From contig DAOVHJ010000077.1 in the NCBI GenBank assembly GCA_030671945.1, positions 1 to 9,237 on the forward strand: a stretch of 9,237 nucleotides of DNA. The letters are read 5' to 3'. The position numbers and the translations under genes were made by a program. Shown here piece by piece: positions 1-5,896 of the stretch. The notes beneath the pieces are model-generated. The model saw nothing but the letters and a program-made list of their open reading frames with translations, was not told the DNA's origin and did no database searches. This DNA is from Candidatus Heimdallarchaeota archaeon. GTDB taxonomy: Archaea > Asgardarchaeota > Heimdallarchaeia > JABLTI01. The stretch's first letter is position 1. Every line of letters begins with the position of its first letter.

Positions 1-1560
1 ACCATCTTCGTCTGTGTCCCTCTTTCGAGGACTAGTGTGATATATGAACAATTCGTCGTAATCCATTAAACTGTCAAAATCAGTGTCATTTCTGTATACT
101 TTTGTGTAGTAGATAAATACCTCATCGTAATCAAGTAATCCATCTGAATCCGTATCGTTATTGTAAACATCTCCTCTGTATATGTATTCCTGTAGATTAG
201 TTAGTTGATCATTATCATAATCTAATTCAGCATCAGTTTCATCTAATGGATCCATTAAATTGAAAACTTCAAATCCATCTGGTATCCCATCTGTGTCCGT
301 ATCTTTTCTTGTTGCATTTGTTCCATATACAAAGTATTCGTCTCCATCTCCGAGTTGATCTCCATCTGAATCCCATTCAGTAGGATCAGTTGGTAAGTTA
401 TAGTATTCATCAAAATCATATAATCCATCGTTGTCTGTATCATTTGAGGTAAGACTCATACCATTTACAAATTCAAAGTAATCCAAGAGATTATCTTTAT
501 CAGTGTCATTCGAGTAAGGATTCGAATTTAACACATATAATTCTTGATAATCTGGTAGAGTATCTCCATCAGAATCGATTTTCATTGTATTATTCCTTTC
601 TACTAACCAATTGAATGTGTTAATTGCTAGCTGTCTATTATCCTCTAAATAGAAATTAGGTAATTGTCCATTATTCATTGTATCCCAAATATTTCTTACT
701 GAAAATACGATTAGTTTTCCTCCATACCCACTGATATTGTTTAAAGCACACATAAATGGAACACCATTTGCCTTTGGATTTTCCAAATAATCCAAATAAT
801 GAGTTGAACCATCTTCATCGGTTTTCAAAATAATTTGTGCATAACTTGGCTTGTTTATAATTCCATAAACTCTATCTACAATGAGCTTCTGTATATTGAT
901 TGTAATTGAATGAGAAACAATATTTGATCCTTCAATATCTAAATTACTACTCTGAGTAACAATATCATCTGTTATACTATCTTCACTAAAATCAAAACCA
1001 AATCTCTTAGCTATAGCTTGTGCATCTTGATTTTTACTCTCATGACTATTACTAGTCATAATCAAAATATTTCCTCCGTTTCTCACCCATGCTTCAATAG
1101 CATCAATTTCTTGTAACATATAATTAGTAAATGATCCAGGAATTACCAATAAATCATACTCTGACAATAAAGTAAAATCAATTAATGAACCAGGTTTGAT
1201 GATATCAACATCATGACCAAGACCTATAAGTTCTAAATATAATCTGTAATTTAATGCTGGGCTTCTAGGATAATTTTCATTTGGTTCAATATAATAGCTT
1301 GGGAAATGTGCTTCATCAAAAAGAATTCTGTATTGAGAGATATCTGTTTGTGGGAACAATTGAGTAATTTTCGTTTTATCTATGCTTTGTGTATCACCAT
1401 TAGGTTCTGGTGTGCTATTTCGCATAGTCTTCCAACCAGGTTGTTTTTCATTCCTGGTTGTCATTACACTTACGAATCCACTAAAAAATATAATAATCAG
1501 TAAGAATATAGCTGAGAAAATCTCTAATTTGGTAATTCTTTTTGGACGATTGCCAAACAT
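1..1560 (-). CDS. Membrane-anchored protein with GATase1/DUF4350-like domain and TSP3-like Ca-binding repeats (3' end outside window)
   Basis: Reading the minus strand from ATG at 1560 gives an uninterrupted frame of 520 residues that is still open at base 1. Residues 1-11 are basic and are followed by a hydrophobic segment at about 12-33, so the protein is probably anchored with its bulk outside the cell. Residues about 77-320 resemble class I glutamine amidotransferase-like/DUF4350 domains: an FDEAH motif near 81-85, an LLVIPG strand-turn at 137-142 and a WVRNGGNILIM stretch from 158. No catalytic Cys-His pair is evident, so it is probably a binding domain. From residue 329 come nine acidic D-x-D-x-D-(G/x)-L-x-D repeats starting at 329, 352, 374, 397, 420, 447, 469, 492 and 515, about 23 residues apart, as in bacterial TSP3/EF-hand-like Ca-binding repeats. 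A purine-rich GGGGAAAGGA directly precedes the ATG. Full length and C-terminal domain cannot be seen. A structural or adhesive surface role is inferred. Confidence 0.85.
   Translation of the reverse strand, partial: MFGNRPKRITKLEIFSAIFLLIIIFFSGFVSVMTTRNEKQPGWKTMRNSTPEPNGDTQSIDKTKITQLFPQTDISQYRILFDEAHFPSYYIEPNENYPRSPALNYRLYLELIGLGHDVDIIKPGSLIDFTLLSEYDLLVIPGSFTNYMLQEIDAIEAWVRNGGNILIMTSNSHESKNQDAQAIAKRFGFDFSEDSITDDIVTQSSNLDIEGSNIVSHSITINIQKLIVDRVYGIINKPSYAQIILKTDEDGSTHYLDYLENPKANGVPFMCALNNISGYGGKLIVFSVRNIWDTMNNGQLPNFYLEDNRQLAINTFNWLVERNNTMKIDSDGDTLPDYQELYVLNSNPYSNDTDKDNLLDYFEFVNGMSLTSNDTDNDGLYDFDEYYNLPTDPTEWDSDGDQLGDGDEYFVYGTNATRKDTDTDGIPDGFEVFNLMDPLDETDAELDYDNDQLTNLQEYIYRGDVYNNDTDSDGLLDYDEVFIYYTKVYRNDTDFDSLMDYDELFIYHTSPRKRDTDEDG
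4..576 (-). repeat. Nine tandem TSP3-like Ca-binding repeats (protein level)
   Basis: The encoded protein contains nine units beginning with an aspartate-rich loop (DSDGD, DTDKD, DTDND, DSDGD, DTDTD, DYDND, DTDSD, DTDFD, DTDED), spaced 23, 22, 23, 23, 27, 22, 23 and 23 residues apart. Most have L/I-x-D and an aromatic or Glu after the loop. This matches TSP3-type repeats, in which the Asp side chains chelate calcium and stiffen a stalk. The last unit is cut by the window edge, so more may follow. Confidence 0.8.
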
Positions 1561-1600
1561 TCCTTTCCCCTATCAATTAATTAGGAATAAAGATTATTAA

Positions 1601-1610
1601 CTTTTATATC
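1601..1610 (-). promoter_or_regulatory. Candidate TATA box for the TSP3-repeat gene
   Basis: On the minus strand this reads GATATAAAAG, a good archaeal TATA element. It lies about 45 bases upstream of the ATG at 1560, which predicts a start of transcription near 1580 and a leader of about 20 bases. The same 60-base gap must also hold the promoter of the divergent gene at 1621. Confidence 0.5.
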
Positions 1611-1620
1611 ATTTTAGATT

Positions 1621-2457
1621 ATGCAAATCGTTATTCTTGGCTCTGGACAAGATGCTGGTGTTCCACAAATAAGTTGTAATTGTTCAAATTGTTCACAAGC
1701 AAGGAAAAATCCCGAAGCCATTCTACTTGGTCCATCTATTGCTTTGTTAGATTCTGAAAAAGAATATTGCTATCTAATAGATGCTTCCCCGGATATCAAG
1801 CGACAAATAGAGTTGATAACGGAAATCATTCCCAAAGTAAAAACACAAGAAACAATTCCAATCTCAGGAATTTTTCTTACACATGCACACTTTGGCCATG
1901 TTGCAGGTCTTTGGTCTCTTGGAAAGGAATGCATAGATACCCATGGAATAACTATTTTTTGTTCAGCTGAAATGAGCGAATTTCTGACAAATAATCATCC
2001 ATTTTCACATATGCTCCATAGAAAAAATCTGATATTATCAGATATGAAGGTTAATCAAAAATATCCGTTTGAAGATTTTTGGATTACTTCTTTTCAAGTT
2101 CCTCACAGGGATGAATACGCTGATACGGTGGGATATGTAATTGAACGAAACAAGAAATTACTATATCTGCCAGATCTTGACTCTTGGACTGATGATTTGA
2201 TTAGACTTGTAGAAAGTGTGGATATTGCTTTAATTGATGGCTCGTTTTATTCTAAGGATGAATTACCAGGCAGAGATGATGTTCCGCATCCACCAATAAA
2301 AGAAACAATGGAACTGTTGGATCCTACTAAAACAGAAATATATTTCACACATTTTAATCACACAAATTTAATTCTAAATAGAGAATGTAAAGAAAGAAAA
2401 GAGCTCCTTGAAAAGGGTTTCAAAATAGCTGTTGATGGATTAAAATTTAACATCTAA
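1621..2457 (+). CDS. PqqB/PhnP-like metallo-beta-lactamase-fold hydrolase
   Basis: A 278-residue MBL-fold protein of about the usual length for the PqqB-like group. It starts MQIVILGSGQDAGVPQ, the typical first beta strand and glycine loop of PqqB-like proteins, which fixes the start at 1621. Cys19, Cys21 and Cys24 (CNCSNC) resemble the structural zinc site known in PhnP. The metal motif at 88-93 is HAHFGH rather than the canonical HxHxDH; HAHxGH occurs in PqqB-like proteins as I recall them. Further likely ligands or conserved blocks are VPHRDEYADTVGY (His162), LPDLD (183-187), IDGSFY (205-210), HPP (His223) and THFNHTN (His244, His247). No PQQ biosynthesis gene or PqqA peptide is nearby, so PQQ transport or synthesis is unlikely; a phosphodiesterase or other hydrolase is possible but the substrate is unknown. 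It is divergent from the TSP3-repeat gene and convergent with the adhesin-like gene, so it is probably monocistronic. Confidence 0.88.
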   Translation: MQIVILGSGQDAGVPQISCNCSNCSQARKNPEAILLGPSIALLDSEKEYCYLIDASPDIKRQIELITEIIPKVKTQETIPISGIFLTHAHFGHVAGLWSLGKECIDTHGITIFCSAEMSEFLTNNHPFSHMLHRKNLILSDMKVNQKYPFEDFWITSFQVPHRDEYADTVGYVIERNKKLLYLPDLDSWTDDLIRLVESVDIALIDGSFYSKDELPGRDDVPHPPIKETMELLDPTKTEIYFTHFNHTNLILNRECKERKELLEKGFKIAVDGLKFNI

Positions 2458-2468
2458 TCAACATTTTC

Positions 2469-2490
2469 AAAGAAAAAAAGAAAAGGAAAA
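2469..2490 (-). terminator. T-rich terminator after the adhesin-like gene
   Basis: On the minus strand, just after the stop codon at 2504, lies a pyrimidine tract with T runs broken by C, including a run of seven T. There is no hairpin. Archaeal RNA polymerase commonly terminates at such U-rich tracts. The tract lies in the 46-base gap between convergent genes. Confidence 0.5.
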
Positions 2491-2503
2491 TGGAAACAGA
2501 TAC

Positions 2504-3907
2504 TTATTCTGTTGATACTCTAATTTCACCAGAAAATGTTTCCAAATCGAAGTTATATTTGATTTCTTTCAAACTGTATCCTGAAGATTCATAATTGTCT
2601 TGATCATTTGGTAGATATATTTCTCCGGAAGATACATGGGCTGAAACCTTTAAACCAATGTCAGATCCACTCCAAGCACAGTCAATATCAATATTACCTG
2701 AAGAAACAAGAATAGTGAAATCTGCGGTGTAATTAACTCCAGTTAGTGAGTTTGGTCCTATGTTTACATAGACATCACCTGAAAATGCACTGATATCCCA
2801 GTCGAAATCATTATTGAAAGTAGCATGCTCACAATCAATTATAATATTACCAGAGCTAGCAATGAAATTGAACTCATCAAGTGTTAGATTAGTAGATAGA
2901 CCAAATTCTAGAACAATATCTCCAGAGAACGTTTCCACATCGAAACTATTTCCGTAAATTTGGGTGTTTGAACCAAAATCAACGTCTAAGTTGCCTGAAC
3001 TTGTTTCTAAATCTATAATGCTTGTATTTAGTGAACATCCGTTGTCAAAAGATAAATCGATGTCTCCAGAGAAGGTAAAGATCTTGAATAGTGGAGTTGT
3101 TATCACACAGCCAGAACCTGCATAGATGTAAATATTTCCAGAACTTGCTTCGAGGTTAACTGATGGGCAAGTGATGGTCTTACCTATACCGAGATCAATG
3201 TTAATGTCTCCGGAAAAGGTTACAATTTCTAATTCTTCAATTATTGCACTTGAAGCGGAACTGAAATCCAAATAAGTATTACCTGAGGATACTATAATAT
3301 TATACTTCAAAGCAACATTGGGATTGATTACAATTTCCAAATCATAATACATGCGTTCTTTCCTAGGGATTATTGATCCATCATCTGAATTAAATATGAA
3401 TTCACATTGACCAGTTGGGAAATTTTGAGTTATGGTTTTAGCGTCATTGATATTAGCTTCTGAGCGTCCATAAACTTGTAATACAGCTGTTAAAACTTCA
3501 GTTTGAGTTATATCATAACTGATGTCAATATCACCGGATACGTTATCTATGATTAAGCTAGCATTGTTTGTCATAATTGAACTTGAAGTATAAGTTGTAG
3601 TTCCAAGATAATGACAGCTATACGTATTAAAGATTGGAATTAGTGTCGCTGGTAAAGCAACTGCTAAAATTCCAGCAATAACAACAAAACCAATTATTAC
3701 TCTTCTTAGATTTCTTGTTCTAGGTCTTCTAATGTAAACTTCTTCCTCGTTAGATTCTTCTAAAGCATACGTATGTAATTCTCTTGCCTCTCTCTGAGGT
3801 TCATTCTTAGATTCATCTCTGACAGGAATATTTGATCCACAATTGCTACAGAACTTCGCATCAGAATCAATTTTTTCGCCACAATAAACACAATGAATTT
3901 TTTTCAT
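2504..3907 (-). CDS. Zinc-ribbon, single-TM, DUF4097/adhesin-like beta-solenoid protein
   Basis: A 467-residue protein with three parts. Residues 6-23 form a Cys4 zinc ribbon (C6, C9, C20, C23; CVYCG and CSNCG). A charged linker rich in E and R (about 30-69) leads to a membrane helix at about 69-93; the basic PRTRNLRR stretch before it predicts the ribbon in the cytosol and the rest outside. The ectodomain carries SGD/SGN motifs typical of the DUF4097 putative adhesin family. Motifs at residues 206, 230, 254, 278, 302, 326, 350 and 374 are exactly 24 residues apart and alternate SSGN and FSGD; later ones lie at 401, 425 and 457, and an earlier NVSGDIDIS at 122. Each is followed by alternating hydrophobic residues, as expected for one strand of a beta-helix coil. 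Residues about 130-200 are a less regular region. Function is unknown; surface binding or envelope sensing is inferred. The gene has its own promoter. Confidence 0.87.
   Translation of the reverse strand: MKKIHCVYCGEKIDSDAKFCSNCGSNIPVRDESKNEPQREARELHTYALEESNEEEVYIRRPRTRNLRRVIIGFVVIAGILAVALPATLIPIFNTYSCHYLGTTTYTSSSIMTNNASLIIDNVSGDIDISYDITQTEVLTAVLQVYGRSEANINDAKTITQNFPTGQCEFIFNSDDGSIIPRKERMYYDLEIVINPNVALKYNIIVSSGNTYLDFSSASSAIIEELEIVTFSGDINIDLGIGKTITCPSVNLEASSGNIYIYAGSGCVITTPLFKIFTFSGDIDLSFDNGCSLNTSIIDLETSSGNLDVDFGSNTQIYGNSFDVETFSGDIVLEFGLSTNLTLDEFNFIASSGNIIIDCEHATFNNDFDWDISAFSGDVYVNIGPNSLTGVNYTADFTILVSSGNIDIDCAWSGSDIGLKVSAHVSSGEIYLPNDQDNYESSGYSLKEIKYNFDLETFSGEIRVSTE
2510..3292 (-). repeat. 24-residue alternating SSGN/FSGD repeat block (protein level)
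   Basis: Eleven motif copies lie within residues 206-466 of the adhesin-like protein. The first eight are spaced by exactly 24 codons (72 bases) and alternate strictly between SSGN and FSGD; the ninth, after 27 residues, keeps the alternation, then SSGE and FSGE close the domain with spacings of 24 and 32. The DNA has diverged and only the protein motif is conserved, which indicates selection on structure rather than recent duplication. Confidence 0.85.
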
Positions 3908-3930
3908 CTTTCTATAACACCAAGCCTTTA

Positions 3931-3950
3931 GTTACTACTTTAGTAGTAAC
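3931..3950 (-). promoter_or_regulatory. Perfect palindromic candidate operator
   Basis: GTTACTACT, a two-base spacer and AGTAGTAAC form a perfect 9-bp inverted repeat. It starts directly downstream of the TATA box of the adhesin-like gene and ends 24 bases before its ATG, so it covers the predicted transcription start. A further GTTAC half-site lies on the other side of the TATA box at 3962-3966. In archaea this placement is typical of repressor operators that block polymerase recruitment. Which regulator binds is unknown. A hairpin in the 5' leader is an alternative. Confidence 0.55.
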
Positions 3951-3960
3951 CTTATATATA
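3951..3960 (-). promoter_or_regulatory. TATA box of the adhesin-like gene
   Basis: On the minus strand this reads TATATATAAG, the strongest TATA-like element in the window. Spacing predicts transcription start at about 3930, giving a leader of about 23 bases that contains GGTG ten bases before the ATG at 3907, a possible weak ribosome-binding site. Confidence 0.6.
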
Positions 3961-4002
3961 CGTAACCAAACTAGAAAATTTAGTATAGAGATAATTTAAC
4001 CA

Positions 4003-4021
4003 AGAAAAAATAGAAAGAAAG
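4003..4021 (-). terminator. T-rich terminator after the flavin reductase-like gene
   Basis: On the minus strand this is a pyrimidine tract (TTTCTTTCTATTTTTTCTT) about 50 bases past the stop at 4073 and upstream of the TATA box of the next gene. No hairpin is evident. It would separate the two same-strand genes into independent transcription units. Confidence 0.45.
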
Positions 4022-4072
4022 AACCCGAGAAAAGAGATTCAATTAAGTATATGGTGATTTAAAAATCAGAAT

Positions 4073-4936
4073 TTAATTATCTTGTTCATCTGATCGTTTA
4101 TCACGCATTTTATCCATGAATTCACCTGTAACTAAAGTGACACCATCCTTCTTGGCTTGCTCTGCTACTCCTTGAACAACCCTATTTAGGAAAATACGTG
4201 GAACTTTTACTATTTTCTCACAGGCTTCATCTGTCCACTTAATATCTGGATCACAACGATCAACAGCATATCTCACAGAATTAATATCAATGCCTTTTCT
4301 TTCTGGTAAAGGAATTTTGTAAGGTTTACTGTGTTTTGTAAACCAAAAGTTTACATTATTTCTAAATCCATAATCAATAGGAATTGGCGGGAAACCTTCA
4401 CCTTTAATCAAGGCTTCTTTCCATTTCTTCTTCATGATTATTTTCTCAACTGTTAATACCATATGACATTCGGTTGTTTCTTCATCAATCCAAATTGGAA
4501 TATCCTCAGCAACAGAACATTCGAAAACTTGGATAGATTCTTTTACAATTTCAGGATATTCTGTTCCGTTTCCATTCCTGTATGAAGGAATTAATGTAAA
4601 TCTATTGTGTTTCATTTTTTCTTCAGTTTTCTCACCGGGAAAACCTAATTGCACACAAGCTTCCATGCTTTTTTTGTCATCAGGAATAAAGTTGATAGAA
4701 CAAACACCTGTTCGTTTAATATTCATCGCTGTATTGCTGTCACTTCGTGCGTTTAATTTCATTGCCCATTTACCTTTTCCAGCAATCCTAAATGGGAAAC
4801 ATAGTGAGTAGGGACCCAAGTTTGTCTTACCGTCTTCTGAAATTGTACTAACAAGTACAACTGGCATTGGGAAAAAACTGGATGTTTGGTAAAAATTGTC
4901 TAGTATACGTATATTCTCGAAATCTTGCTCTGTCAT
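4073..4936 (-). CDS. Flavin reductase-like split-barrel protein with C-terminal PCP_red domain
   Basis: A 287-residue soluble protein. Residues about 10-200 match the flavin reductase-like FMN-binding split barrel: FFPMPVVLVSTISEDGKTNLGPYS (21-44), then a conserved NTAMNI block (68-73) and a CSINFIP strand (79-85) with the family's MEACVQLGFPGEKTEEKM block (91-108). Such proteins bind FMN and reduce flavins or serve as flavoprotein domains; the substrate is not known. Residues about 233-277 (KWTDEACEKIVKVPRIFLNR to TLVTGEFM) look like PCP_red, the small helical domain found at the C terminus of light-independent protochlorophyllide reductase subunit B and in unrelated redox proteins. There is no sign of chlorophyll synthesis here. 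The start at 4936 is supported by GAGG seven to four bases upstream. The gene is divergent from the activase/dehydratase operon, which suggests but does not prove a related redox role. Confidence 0.87.
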   Translation of the reverse strand: MTEQDFENIRILDNFYQTSSFFPMPVVLVSTISEDGKTNLGPYSLCFPFRIAGKGKWAMKLNARSDSNTAMNIKRTGVCSINFIPDDKKSMEACVQLGFPGEKTEEKMKHNRFTLIPSYRNGNGTEYPEIVKESIQVFECSVAEDIPIWIDEETTECHMVLTVEKIIMKKKWKEALIKGEGFPPIPIDYGFRNNVNFWFTKHSKPYKIPLPERKGIDINSVRYAVDRCDPDIKWTDEACEKIVKVPRIFLNRVVQGVAEQAKKDGVTLVTGEFMDKMRDKRSDEQDN

Positions 4937-4946
4937 GTTCCTCTAC
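4937..4946 (-). promoter_or_regulatory. Ribosome-binding site for the flavin reductase-like gene
   Basis: On the minus strand AGAGGAAC directly precedes the ATG at 4936. It is one of the better Shine-Dalgarno-like sites in the window and decides the start. Confidence 0.5.
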
Positions 4947-5010
4947 TTTAACTTGGCATTTATTAACATTGACGATTTAGGCAAAAAGAAATTCATCTTC
5001 TCACTGAAAG

Positions 5011-5018
5011 TTTAAAAG
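5011..5018 (+). promoter_or_regulatory. Candidate TATA box of the activase/dehydratase operon
   Basis: TTTAAAAG lies 70 bases before the ATG at 5088, predicting transcription start near 5040 and a leader of about 50 bases. AAAATATC at 5047-5054 is an alternative that would leave a leader of only about ten bases. The choice cannot be made from sequence. Confidence 0.35.
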
Positions 5019-5033
5019 AAAAAAGAATGTTAG

Positions 5034-5047
5034 TTGGGTTAAACCAA
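5034..5047 (+). promoter_or_regulatory. Imperfect palindrome, possible operator of the operon
   Basis: TTGGGTTAAACCAA is a 14-base inverted repeat with six of seven pairs matching. It sits at the start of transcription predicted from the TTTAAAAG element, where a repressor or inducer-responsive regulator could act. It is short and AT-rich at its core, so chance is possible. Confidence 0.3.
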
Positions 5048-5087
5048 AATATCTCTATTATTAGAAAAAGTACTCTTGTTGAATAAC

Positions 5088-5894
5088 ATGGCATCGAAAG
5101 GAGTTATCTTTGACATAAAGAAATTTGCAGTACATGATGGACCAGGCATACGTACTACTATATTCTTCAAAGGTTGTCCTATGGATTGTTGGTGGTGTCA
5201 TAATCCGGAAAGTCATTCCACAGAGCCAGAAACTATTACAAGACAGATCTTTACGGGTTCTTCTTCTAAAGCATGTTATGAAAGGAAAGAGCTGATTGGC
5301 AAAGAGATTACTCTAGAAGAAGCAATGGATGAAATAATGAAAGATCAAGTTTTTTATGAAATTTCTAATGGGGGAGTTACTTTCTCAGGTGGAGAACCAC
5401 TGTTACAATCAGAGTTCTTGCTAGCAATATTGAAAAAATCAAAAGAAAATAACCTTCATACAACTCTCGACACATCAGGTTGTGCTTCTTCTGATACAAT
5501 AAAGGAAATCTCGGATTTCGTTGATTTATTTCTCTATGATATGAAATTAGTTGATGAGAAAAAACACAAGAAATATACTGGCAAGTCAAACAATACTATA
5601 AAGCAAAATCTCAAGATGCTTACTAAAGCAGGACAAAAAGTGATAATTCGAATACCTATAATTCCAACAATTAATGATAGTATTGATGATATCAAGCAAA
5701 TTGGGGAGTTCTTATCAAAGCTCAAGATTGTTAGAGTTGAATTATTGCCTTTTCATAAGATTGGCGAGGACAAATATAAGAAACTAAACAAAATAAACCG
5801 AATGAAAGATATTTCAAAACCAACAACAGAACATATGAGAACAATCAAAGAAAGACTCGAGAAGTATGGTTTATTGGTTAAAATAGAGGAATAA
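5088..5894 (+). CDS. Glycyl radical enzyme activase (radical SAM)
   Basis: A 268-residue radical SAM enzyme that would cleave S-adenosylmethionine and install the glycyl radical on the protein encoded next. Visible motifs: HDGPGIRTTIFFKGCP (16-31), the [4Fe-4S] motif C30-x3-C34-x2-C37 with the family WWCHNPES, SGGEPLLQ (100-107) for SAM binding, DTSG (128-131), LYDMKL (149-154), RIPIIPTIND (188-197) and ELLPFHKIGEDKY (218-230). Most activases of glycyl radical dehydratases carry a ferredoxin-like insert with eight extra cysteines after CHNPES; here that part is only about 25 residues with a single Cys63. The frame also allows a TTG start at 5076, but ATG at 5088 leaves the usual short N terminus before the first strand (GVIFDI), so I prefer it. 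No clear Shine-Dalgarno site precedes it. It ends two bases before the dehydratase start, so the genes are co-transcribed and probably translationally coupled. Confidence 0.92.
   Translation: MASKGVIFDIKKFAVHDGPGIRTTIFFKGCPMDCWWCHNPESHSTEPETITRQIFTGSSSKACYERKELIGKEITLEEAMDEIMKDQVFYEISNGGVTFSGGEPLLQSEFLLAILKKSKENNLHTTLDTSGCASSDTIKEISDFVDLFLYDMKLVDEKKHKKYTGKSNNTIKQNLKMLTKAGQKVIIRIPIIPTINDSIDDIKQIGEFLSKLKIVRVELLPFHKIGEDKYKKLNKINRMKDISKPTTEHMRTIKERLEKYGLLVKIEE
5884..5889 (+). promoter_or_regulatory. Ribosome-binding site of the dehydratase gene
   Basis: The last sense codons of the activase include a TAGAGGAA stretch, placing AGAGGA-like purines about seven bases before the ATG at 5897. Overlap of this site with the upstream coding region supports translational coupling of the two genes. 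Confidence 0.5.
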
Positions 5895-5896
5895 TA

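Noticed and set aside
1306..1600. Overlapping plus-strand open frames of 65 and 72 codons
   Set aside because: They are antisense to the anchor and first domain of the TSP3-repeat protein, whose frame is clear and family-like.
1621..2457. True PqqB in a PQQ biosynthesis cluster
   Set aside because: No pqqA, pqqC, pqqD or pqqE is present; only fold-family similarity is supported.
2510..3292. CRISPR array or DNA satellite, because of the 72-base period
   Set aside because: The DNA units are not near-identical and there are no spacers; the period comes from a protein repeat.
4073..4936. Bacteriochlorophyll synthesis gene, because of the PCP_red-like tail
   Set aside because: The main domain is flavin reductase-like and no nitrogenase-like or pigment genes are near; the tail is a mobile domain.
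5076..5087. TTG start four codons before the ATG of the activase
   Set aside because: It adds only MLNN before the usual N terminus and has no better ribosome-binding site; the ATG at 5088 is simpler.
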